Positions 1-7,029 of a stretch of 10,687 nucleotides of DNA are shown here, piece after piece; position 1 is the stretch's first letter; each line of letters opens with the position of its first letter. Under the pieces are notes generated by a model. It was not told the origin of the DNA. It saw nothing but the letters and a program-made list of their open reading frames with translations, and made no database searches. Position numbers and translations under genes: made by a program. Source of the stretch: Goniomonas avonlea (Eukaryota > Cryptophyceae > Goniomonadida > Goniomonadaceae); assembly GCA_003573635.1 (NCBI GenBank), contig QUTJ01031285.1, positions 1 through 10,687 on the forward strand, in the 5' to 3' direction.

Positions 1-97
1 GGGGGGGGTATCACGCGTCCGCATGCGAGTGCGGGGGGGAACAGAAGACACGGAGAAAGATCAACAGGCGGCTTCCACGGGGGCCCTAAGGACATAC

Positions 98-2022
98 CAA
101 GTTGCATGGCACCGAGTTGAGCAGCAGCAGGGAAAGCACCGCCATCATCGCGCCCCTGGGGAAGGTCCTGGGTGAAGTCCCTGCACACAAGTGAGTTCGC
201 ATGCCTTCCGCCTGGAGAAGTAACTCGACACACTCGATAACACCCGTGCTTGTTTCATAACACAGACATCACGCAACACCCAATCCCATTCTCATAATTA
301 ACTCACTCTAGGACGAAAATCCATAGAGAAATGTCACACAGTGAAGACAACAACAAAAAATGCATATGTTGTTGAGAATGTTATTTGTCGGTAAGAGAGC
401 CTTGTAGTTGATGACACTCGACACACGTGGGATTGCACTCGACACTTGCTCGACTGAAACGCGGTGAGTTCAAGCGGCTACTCTCGCCCTTACCTGAGGT
501 GTGTGTGGGTGCGCATGAGCAATGTGCATGGGTGAACAATGTGCATGGGTGCACATGACCCTTGACTACACTCGACTCCGCTGGACTACACTGGACTACG
601 CTTGATGCCCACTCGAAACGCTTGGCGCAGTATCAAATCGCGTGTCAAGTACAGAGTGTGCGGGTGACAGGTGAGGGTGTGAAAAAAAGGATGTGATAGA
701 CAGGAGAGTGTGAGGAGTGACACACAGCACGCAGGCACAGCGCACACCTGGTCTTGTTGTTGTTGAACTTCACAGTGAGTTCCTGCAGCGTGGAATACTG
801 GATCTTCAAGTGGCAGCAGCCACTGTAGATGTTCTGGCCATCCAGAAGCTGTTGGACGACATGAGACCTAGATCACGCGCAAGTCCGTCCGGCGACACAA
901 GTGATGAGCGAGATGAGCGAGAAAGGAAACACGACGGGGGGGAGGAGAGTACCGGGCTCATGTCCAACGTCACAACATGTGGCACTCAGCCGCATGCCGC
1001 CAGGTGCACATACCTTCTTAGCGCTAGCAGAAGATGCGAGATCAGCAAACTGAACGAGAGCTTGCACCCCAGCTGTGCATGTTGTGTCAGCGGGCTCAGA
1101 GTAGTGGAAATGTAAAATCTTTCGGGGACTCACCGCCTTTCACAAAGATGACGATTTTCTCCAATGTTCCGTACCCAGCGAATACCTGTCAGGAAATTAG
1201 AGATCAGACACAGAAGAAACACAACAGGAGTACTTGTGTGAGGACATCGACTGTAATGGGATACAGGACGTTGGAGACTGTCAGCAATAAAATCCGGTTC
1301 ACTGGGCCGTCCGTCCAGCCATCAGTTGAGCCCTGGTCAAGTCAAGTGAGCAAAATGGAAAGTGCACTGCCGAACGTACTCCGCTGTCGATGGTGTGGGT
1401 GGAGCGAATCTCGGTCCGGTTGGAGTACTGGACAAAGACTTGCTTGGTCCTAATCGTGTGTCAGGAGTCGGTAAAAAGTCGCTTGTAGAAAACCACCGAA
1501 AAATGATCGGAACTTGGCTCGCGTACTCCAACATCGCAGAGGCCTCTGACTGATTCGTAAACTGAACGAACCCCTGTCGAGTCTGCCGATTTCCAAGGTC
1601 ACAATCCGCACGAAGGCAAGAACGTGTCGGCAAACCTTCTGCAGAAGGAGCACACGCACAACCGAGCCATATTGGCTTCCAAGCTGAAACAGCTCGGGCT
1701 CCGTGGCATCCGGGGGAAGATTCCGCACGTGCAAAACCTTCGACGGAGGATTCAATCCATCCGTTTTGAGGCGTTTCAGGTCGTCATGATCTACCCCATC
1801 GCCCCTGCCATTACGCTTACCCAAAAGGCTGGACAGCTGTCAAACAGGGAGAGATAGAGCCCAAGAAACTTACTCAGGATCGATGCCGCCAGGAAATTCG
1901 AAACTGCAGAGGGAGAGGAAGAGAAGGTTTTAGAAGCGAGAATAGAGGACAAAACCAAGAAGAGAACGCGAGGAGAGACCACAGTCTAACAACAACAACA
2001 AAAAGAAGAGGACGTACGCCAT
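98..2022 (-). CDS. PTBP: Polypyrimidine tract-binding protein (PTB/hnRNP I family), N-terminal part, 3' end outside window
   Basis: RNA-binding splicing regulator that recognises pyrimidine-rich RNA through tandem RRMs. My exon model on the minus strand is 2022-2018, 1903-1874, 1804-1636, 1582-1497, 1449-1380, 1332-1234, 1185-1134, 1072-1014, 848-748 and 180-98, then a donor (GTATGT at 97-92) runs off the window. All introns are GT-AG and phases agree. About 251 residues are visible. RRM1 spans about residues 33-110, with an RNP2-like VLHVRN at 35-40 and the RNP1-like QGFVQF near 71, followed by the PTB-typical [12 protein letters not shown]2 spans about 132-225, with [19 protein letters not shown] and [17 protein letters not shown], then NNNKTRDFT, as in PTB rather than hnRNP L. 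A KRLK basic patch precedes RRM1. The first two exons (ATGGC, then 30 nt) are inferred only from splice signals and phase and are less certain. RRM3 and RRM4 must lie beyond the left edge. The gene is divergent from AOAH. Confidence 0.88.
181..747 (-). other. 567-nt PTB intron rich in short repeats
   Basis: Intron between PTB exons 848-748 and 180-98, with donor GTGTGC and acceptor GTGCAG. It holds many ACTCGAC/CTGGACTAC-like short repeats (about 415-615) and a 14-nt direct repeat, AATGTGCATGGGTG, at 521-534 and 538-551. Near 488-498 the minus strand reads CTCAG/GTAAGG, an acceptor abutting a donor. I see no conserved coding exon inside it. Confidence 0.6.
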
Positions 2023-2212
2023 GAGAGTGGAGAGAGAGCGGGCGACAGGAAAGGAGCGCCGACTGAGCGACAAGAAACCTTGGATGCGGGTGACTGACTG
2101 ACAGTCAGTCAAGACCATCGCTGTTGGCTAGCGAGCTTATCTGTTGGTCGCGGGAGTAGGCTTTGATATCTCCTTATAGCAGTGCTGGTCGCGGATCATT
2201 GAAATTTGGAGG
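2023..2212. promoter_or_regulatory. Bidirectional promoter/5' UTR region between PTB and AOAH
   Basis: Only 190 bp separate the inferred PTB start codon (2022, minus) from the first AOAH start codon (2213, plus), so both transcripts must start in or near this stretch. It contains a perfect 10+1+10 inverted repeat at 2091-2111. A weak TATA-like TTATAG lies at 2174-2179. Transcription start sites cannot be placed from sequence. Confidence 0.55.
2091..2111. promoter_or_regulatory. 21-bp palindrome in the divergent promoter
   Basis: TGACTGACTG, one A, then its exact reverse complement CAGTCAGTCA. Such symmetry is typical of a dimer binding site, and the TGACTGAC halves are loosely bZIP-like. It could also form a small hairpin in a PTB 5' UTR. 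Function is inferred. Confidence 0.45.
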
Positions 2213-5200
2213 ATGCGAGGTCGAGACCCCGACAAAATGCGGTCTTGGCACTCCCCTGTGCTTGTTTGCCTGCTTGCGTGCTGTGTTGGTTCTTCATCCG
2301 GCTTTGATTTTGGATCCGACAAATCCGGATTTGAGTGTGCTGCTTGCACGATCCTCGGCGGAATTGTGAAACAGGTGGATGCTGCTTCGCCGTCCTGGCT
2401 CTAGTGACTTCTGACACAGCTGGCCCAACTGCATAACGAGACCGCCTCTGAGTCTGCATCTCGACTTTGCAGCTTAATGCCATTCGAGTTTAGCCTTGCT
2501 TGTGACTATTTGAAGTTTAAGGATGCGAAGCCGGTCATCGCGCTGTTGGAACAAAACAAGGTGGCCCCCTTCATTCTCAAAGTGCCTGGCTGATGGTGCC
2601 CTCCCAGTCTGCAGATCTTGCTTGTCATTCCTCCGGCTGGTGTTCATCAGATCCAGGTGTGTTGTCTCCCTGACTCAGTGTTTGATGTTTTACATCGGGA
2701 TACAGGAGGCAAGTGCTCGCTATTTCCCAAGTCGCCTGCACCTGTTTCGCAGCATCCTGCAGAAAGTCTCGTGGAAGCGACTGCTTCTACTGTGTCACCA
2801 GTGGTTCATTCGGTCAAGTTGAGTGGAACAAGTATAGACTGGTGCTCCCTTCCTGGCATCAAGAAGATCTGTGAGATCTGGGAACGGGATACCACCTATC
2901 ACCTTCCCATCAAAGATCACGATGGAGATTATTTTTCGAACTATCCCACTCTTCGTGGATCTTCGTGGAAAGGGAAGGATTGCAATGACGATTCGAGAGA
3001 CATTCGTCCTGGCCACGCCATCATCGACAATGGTGAGTTGATCATTGTTGTGTCGAGGGAAATCCCGTTGGACCTTTTCAGACGCTTGGACCCAGATAAG
3101 GAGCATGATTCAGACTGTAATGGCATCTATGGCGTCGATAAGGACTCGGGCAAGCCTTGGGAGGAGCTGCTGTGCAATGACACGGTGATTTTGATGGCGT
3201 CTTTTCTCCATCTTTTGGATGTGGTGTACTTCTGGGTGACATTTCTTGCCTCACTGACCAAGCGGATAGGGCAGAATGGGCGTTTTGTTGGCTGGCGATT
3301 CTGTCGGCGCGCACTTCCATGTGCCTCCGGAATGGGTGACCCCGGCCAAGTACAACCGGTGCGGCGTGACGGCGCAGTGCTGATAGCAGGAGAAAGGCAA
3401 GAGGGAGAGAGAAGGAAGAGGAAAAGTGGGGGCGAGGAAGGGAGAGGAGAGTGAGGACAGGGCTGGGAAGGGGAGGGAGTGAATCACTGAATCGCTCTCT
3501 CCTCGTCACCTGCCTCTCCTCACTCGCTTGCCTTCACTGAATCACTCCCTCTCCTCACCTGGCTCACCACCCGCCTTGGCTTTTCACTGAATTGCTTCCT
3601 CTTCTCATCGCTCACTTTCCTCTCACTGCATCACAACTCTGTAACCCTTTGCCCAGCGACACCTTCAAGGACCTCCTGTCCTTTCTCGAAAACGACCTCG
3701 ATTTCCCGCACCTGTCTCTCGCAACGGGGCACGACGACCCCAGCAAATATGGATGGCCCTCTGGAACTCCAATGGACTCGTTTTACCAGCGCTTCGTGAC
3801 TGCGAATCTCTGCAACCATCGTGACTATCAGGTGTGGCCTGCGCACTCTGAACGGAGCTTGCACTGTTCCTGTCCTTCCGACGTTTCTTGCAAATCAGAA
3901 CACAGATACACCTGTTATCCGCGCTTTGTGGCTGTAATCTCTGCAACCACCGCGACTGCGAGAATGAGCAACATCCCCTGTGTATCGGCATGCTGGAACC
4001 GTTCACTGACTTGATACTTACATTCTGACCTGCTGTCCACAGAACTTGGCGTACAACGGGCAGACTGTGGGAGGCTTGGAGGACAGCGGCGTGCAAGCTA
4101 TGGCACGCAACTACACAGACGCGCCTGTGCTCGTTATCATCTCTGAGGTATGGACTTCTGGAGCCACATCAGCGAGGCAACACACGCCTTCCTCTTTCTC
4201 TCCTCGCCTCCTCTTCTCTCCTTCCCCCCCCTCGCCCTCTCACGCCCACACGCTCTCCCTCTCCCTCTCCTGCTCCTCGCCCTCTCCTGCAACTCCAGCA
4301 ACACACCGGGCACTTCAACACCAACACAGCTCACCGCAACACCAGCACACAGTGAGCAACGCCAGGTTCATGACCCACTGCACAACAGGTTGGCAACGAC
4401 GTGTGTGCGGGTCCAGGCCACATGAAAGACCCGGCCACATATGTCCAGGAGGTTAACACTTCTCTGCTGCTTGTCGACACCAGGGTGAGTGTGGCCTGTG
4501 AGAGGGGGTGTCTGACGCCTTTTCCATGTTGGTCAGATTGTGGGTGCATGAGTGCAATGCCCCCCTTTTGTGCCCCCCTCTCCCTCTCTCCTGCCCCGCC
4601 CCTCTCTACCTTCTCTCCCTCTCCCTCCACCGTCTCCCTCCACGCTCTGACTTTCACGTCAGGCCGCACCAGGGTCGCACGTTCTCATCCTTGGTATGGT
4701 GGACGGCCGAATTCTGTTTGACACACTTCACAACGCGACACACCCCATCGGCGCTTTGAACAGTGATGTGACGTACTCGGACTTTTACAGCTACCTCGAC
4801 TGCCTCGCGGTAACCGCTGTGCACTTGTCACACACTTGTCCCACACTTGTCACACACTTGTCACACACTTTTCGCACACTTGCCCCACACTTGCCCCAAC
4901 ACTTGTCGTACACTTGTCACACACTTGTCGCACACTTGTCACACACTTGTCACACACTTGTCGCACACTTGTCGCACACTTGTCGCACACTTGCCCCACA
5001 CTTGCCCCAACACTTGTCGCGCTTGTTCACTTGTGGGCAGATGAGTGAACAGAGACGCTGATGAGCGAGTCGCTATTAACGCCAATTGCTCTCCTATCCA
5101 GATCTCTCCAGAGCTATCAGTGCTATCTCCAGATAGCACTTTTTTGCTGCGAGTTGAGAGCAAATGAGCGAGTCGTTTTAAAGCTTCTCCACACAAAAAA

Positions 5201-7029
5201 GCACTATCGTGAAAGTTCATTATCGGCTTCCCAGATATCACCTTGCGTCGGCTGGATGAATTCAGACCCTGCTGTGCGAAACGCCACCACTGCGGGTGCT
5301 GTAGCCATCAACGATGCGCTCAAGGCGTATGTTGCGACAGCGAAGTTTTCCCACTTCGATCTGCACTATGTGGATTTCATGGGTGAGTGTCCAGTTCTGT
5401 TCCGGGTTGCTTTCATGTCCTTGTGTCGCTATTTGGGTGTGAGGAGGGAGAAGGGAAGACGAGGAAGGGAGAGGGAGGAGGGAGGATGGGAGGGAGGGAG
5501 CGAGGGAGGGAGTTGTGTAGCTCTTGTCGTACGTTGCGAGCAAAAAGACTGACGGGTGGGTCAGATTGAACCATTGCCGAACCAGGGCATTGTGTTCTCT
5601 CTGTGTGTCTCGAGAGCTTCGTAGCCTTTCAGATGCAAAGCGGCTCACACCAAGCGCGCAGTGGAGGAAGCAATGGCAGAGTATAGCAAAAAGACTGGCG
5701 GGTGGGTCGGTGACCTGATCGAACCTGTGGACGGCTTCCATCCCAGGTGCTTGCACCTCTCTCTCTCTCTCTGACACACGGCAGACAAGATCTGGGTGGA
5801 AGCCGCGTGCAGGCGTGCCTGCCTGGATTCTTATCTCCCCTCCAACACACGCACGCACGCACGCGCGCGCGCACACACACACACACACACAACAGACAGA
5901 CAGATGGACAGACAGACAGACAGACAGAGTCACACCGCTGCATTTGTTTGAATTGGGTAGGGGGAAACACGCCACGTGCCCTACGTGACGTTCGACTAAC
6001 GAAATGGCTAGCGAGATAGAAACCCGCGATAGCCTTACTTCGATAGTCTAACGTTAGGAGGAACGACCCCCCCTCACTGACCCTTGTCTGTAACAATGGT
6101 CTCCAGTTGTGTGGAGTGGTGGGTGGGACAGACAAAAGTGTCAGCGACGGGGTCGGATGGAGCAGGATCAGAGGCAGCGTTGCTTGAGAGACGGCAGCAG
6201 CCGTGAGCTGCCTCGGATAGAATATCGGATAGCAGATAACTCGAAACTCAAACCGNGGCTCATACCGTAAGCCCACGCTACCGATAATACACGCTAGGCG
6301 ATATCTCCACTATTTGGAGCCCGATTTTCGATCTGAGCAGCTCCAGCTGTGGATCTGATCACGCCTAGGTTAGTGTGAATCCTGCTCTCATTCCTCTCAA
6401 GTGACTCGGGCCCGAATCAGAGAAACCGATAGTGCCAACACGCACACATCTGGGATGCAAGCCGTCCACAGGCGTGCCTGGATTCTTCTCCTTAGCCCCC
6501 CCCCCCCGTCTGTGTGTCTGTGTCTGTTTGTCTGTGTGTCTGTGTGCGCGCGCGGGTGTGTTAGAGAGACGAGTGCAGACACGCGCCGTGTGTGTGGGTG
6601 TGGGTGTGGGTGTGGGTGTGGGTGTGGGTGTGGGTGTGGGTGTGGGTGTGGGTGTGGGTGTGTGGGACTGGCGGTCTCCCCCCCCCCCGTGCACACACGC
6701 CGCACGCGCACGCAAGCGCGCACACACACACAGCACACCGACCAGGCGCCGTCTCCTAAAACGAGCCAACACAGTCACATTCAGGCGCCCCTAACACGGG
6801 CCAACACTCCGACCAGGCGCCGTCTCCTAACACGGGCCACCACACACACACACAGCACACCGACCAGGCGCCGTCTCCTAACACGGGCCACCACAGCCAA
6901 CTCGGGCACGCCTACCTCGCTCAAGTGCTCTGGGACAAGGTCATGTCAGACAAGCCTGACTGGGCCCCCACCACCAACCCGAACAACGCCAAGATCAAGG
7001 ACGTGTTCGGGGACCAGGGTGGATACTGA
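2213..7029 (+). CDS. AOAH: Acyloxyacyl hydrolase (lipid A secondary acyl chain hydrolase), complete, 13 exons
   Basis: AOAH removes the secondary (acyloxyacyl-linked) fatty acids from bacterial lipid A and acts in lysosomes or outside the cell. Exons: 2213-2374, 2420-2560, 2608-2656, 2706-3032, 3096-3184, 3270-3358, 3657-3831, 4043-4147, 4389-4484, 4663-4809, 5235-5382, 5662-5746, 6897-7029. All introns are GT-AG, phases agree, and the total is 581 codons (human AOAH is about 575). Residues 9-30 look like a signal peptide, so Met9 (2237) may be the true start. The saposin domain has C42, C45, C71, C82, C107 and C113. IKDHDGDYFS (187-196) and HDSDCNGIYGVD (230-241) match the Ca-binding region. 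GDSVGAHFH (265-273) places the catalytic Ser at 267. NHRDYQ ends exon 7 at 344, VGNDVC (380-385) is the GDSL block III, and VDGFHP (532-537) gives Asp533 and His536. The C-terminus FGDQGGY is the family's conserved end. Spacing to human AOAH is kept at almost every junction, which fixed the splice choices. No frame breaks are seen. Confidence 0.95.
3359..3656 (+). repeat. AOAH intron 6 with purine tract and ~50-nt tandem units
   Basis: The first half (about 3386-3480) is almost pure purine. The second half is CT-rich and contains units starting TCACTGAAT at 3484, 3534 and 3583, a period of 49-50 nt. The adjoining polypurine and polypyrimidine blocks could pair in RNA. It contains no coding signal. 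Confidence 0.7.
3919..3962 (+). pseudogene. Degenerate copy of the AOAH exon 7 end inside intron 7
   Basis: This 44-nt stretch aligns along its whole length to the last 45 nt of exon 7 (3787-3831), with one deleted base and scattered substitutions. It keeps AATCTCTGCAACCA. The codons would read as the NLCNHRD motif after the one-base gap, so the copy is frameshifted relative to its own 5' part. It ends CGAG rather than the real CAG/GTG donor, so it is probably not an alternative exon. Confidence 0.7.
4190..4290 (+). repeat. CT-rich low-complexity tract in AOAH intron 8
   Basis: Runs of CCTC, CTCTCC and TTCTCTC fill much of the 241-nt intron 8 (4148-4388). Intron 9 (4485-4662) has a similar tract at about 4561-4640. 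These are simple-sequence polypyrimidine stretches that could bind PTB-type proteins. No gene is seen in them. Confidence 0.75.
4822..5033 (+). repeat. 11-bp minisatellite in AOAH intron 10
   Basis: About 18 tandem copies of CACACTTGTCN, where N is A, G or C. Variant units carry GCCCC. A longer block with two GCCCC units in a row occurs twice (near 4871-4906 and 4984-5019), which shows higher-order duplication. The array sits within the 425-nt intron 10 (4810-5234) and so is removed from mRNA. Confidence 0.92.
5119..5140. repeat. Perfect 10-bp inverted repeat in AOAH intron 10
   Basis: AGTGCTATCT, CC, then AGATAGCACT: exact reverse complements with a 2-nt centre. The short loop means an RNA hairpin would open its inner pairs. 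It lies about 100 nt upstream of the exon 11 acceptor. No known factor site is recognised. Confidence 0.6.
5430..5517 (+). repeat. G-rich GGGA/GGAG tract in AOAH intron 11
   Basis: Almost pure purine stretch with many GGG runs a few bases apart (GGGAGGGAGG near 5489-5500, GAGGGAGGGAG near 5503-5513). It is able in principle to form G-quadruplexes in the sense RNA or triplex DNA. It is part of the 279-nt intron 11 (5383-5661). Confidence 0.7.
5539..5573 (+). pseudogene. Degenerate forward copy of the AOAH exon 12 middle inside intron 11
   Basis: The stretch starting AGCAAAAAGACTGACGGGTG matches exon 12 from 5685 (SKKTGGWV codons), with one substitution over about 22 nt. The match resumes after a 7-nt deletion at GA..GAACC. 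The deletion breaks the frame. It sits about 150 nt upstream of the real exon and has no good acceptor immediately before it. Confidence 0.72.
5732..5805 (+). promoter_or_regulatory. Potential RNA hairpin covering the exon 12 splice donor
   Basis: Arm 5732-5753 spans the end of exon 12 and the GTGCTTG donor. Arm 5786-5805 has the reverse complement CGGCTTCCACCCAGATCTTG. Nine base pairs (CGGCTTCCA) are followed by CCCAG and CTTG pairing with small mismatches. The loop is mostly (CT)n. If formed, the stem would mask the intron 12 donor. This is inference from sequence pairing. Confidence 0.5.
5852..5930 (+). repeat. Compound CACG/CG/CA/GACA microsatellite
   Basis: (CACG)n passes into (CG)n, then (CA)n, then (CAGA)n, all within AOAH intron 12. 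The CG and CA alternating purine-pyrimidine stretch is Z-DNA prone. The GACA part is complementary in type to the GTCT-rich tract at 6509-6545. Confidence 0.85.
6441..6471 (-). pseudogene. Inverted copy of the AOAH exon 12 end plus donor
   Basis: Read on the minus strand, 30 nt match exon 12 and its donor (5725-5754) with four mismatches: CTGTGGACGGCTT is identical, and CATCCCAG is identical. The translation is PVDGLHP against the real PVDGFHP, which carries the catalytic Asp and His. The copy is flanked by AGGCGTGCCTGGATTCTT, shared with the shorter inverted copy at 5786-5845. Confidence 0.75.
6591..6666 (+). repeat. (TGTGGG)n G-quadruplex-type array in AOAH intron 12
   Basis: Eleven GGG runs at exact 6-nt spacing (6596 to 6658), then a twelfth at 6664, separated by TGT. 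It fits G3N3G3N3G3N3G3 several times over on the sense strand. It is not a telomere: it is internal to a gene intron and not at an end. Confidence 0.92.
6731..6896 (+). repeat. Tandem CGACCAGGCGCCGTCTCC units ending at the exon 13 acceptor
   Basis: A ~42-nt unit CGACCAGGCGCCGTCTCCTA, followed by ACACGGGCCAMCAC, occurs complete at about 6738, 6809 and 6860, with a partial copy at 6781-6806. CA dinucleotides fill the gaps. The last copy ends GGGCCACCACAG and directly supplies the splice acceptor of exon 13. Earlier copies end in CACAC or CAACAC. Confidence 0.85.

Larger units (their letters stand above)
5747..6896 (+). other. Large (1150 nt) microsatellite-rich AOAH intron 12
   Basis: Donor CAG/GTGCTTG, acceptor CCACAG. 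In order it holds (CT)n at 5757-5772, an inverted copy of the exon 12 end at 5786-5805, CACG/CG/CA/GACA microsatellites at 5852-5930, and unique sequence at about 5931-6440 with the N at 6256. A second inverted exon 12 copy at 6441-6471 follows, then poly-C and GT/GTCT repeats at about 6496-6555. The (TGTGGG)n array is at 6591-6666, a second poly-C near 6680, CA repeats, and tandem copies of a CGACCAGGCGCC unit lead up to the acceptor. No conserved gene is seen in the unique part. Confidence 0.8.

Noticed and set aside
1837-1873. Alternative 37-nt PTB intron ending at GACAG (exon start 1836)
   Set aside because: The pyrimidine-rich acceptor looks good, but with the upstream donor phase it runs into a stop. 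The 1804 acceptor keeps the frame.
3078-3509. Minus-strand frame over AOAH exons 5-6 and intron 6
   Set aside because: It is antisense to conserved AOAH codons and mostly Ser/Leu/Pro from the purine tract. No family signal.
4349-4388. Echo of exon 9 in intron 8 (GCAACGCCAGGTTCATGACC)
   Set aside because: Similarity to exon 9 is only short blocks of 5-6 nt, far weaker than the exon 7, 12 and 13 copies.
4822-5033. CRISPR-like array
   Set aside because: The repeat is a contiguous 11-nt tandem with no spacers, in an intron of a eukaryotic gene.
5262-6276. Long minus-strand open frames across AOAH introns 11-12
   Set aside because: They translate microsatellites (Ser/Leu, Cys-Val and Arg-Ala runs) and overlap real exons 11 and 12 on the other strand. 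They are not genes.
6591-6666. Telomeric repeat
   Set aside because: TGTGGG is telomere-like, but the array is short, internal, and between exons of an intact gene.
6365-6794. Open frames with Pro-Thr, His-Pro or Gly-Val repeats
   Set aside because: These are translations of the (TGTGGG)n array in several frames on both strands.
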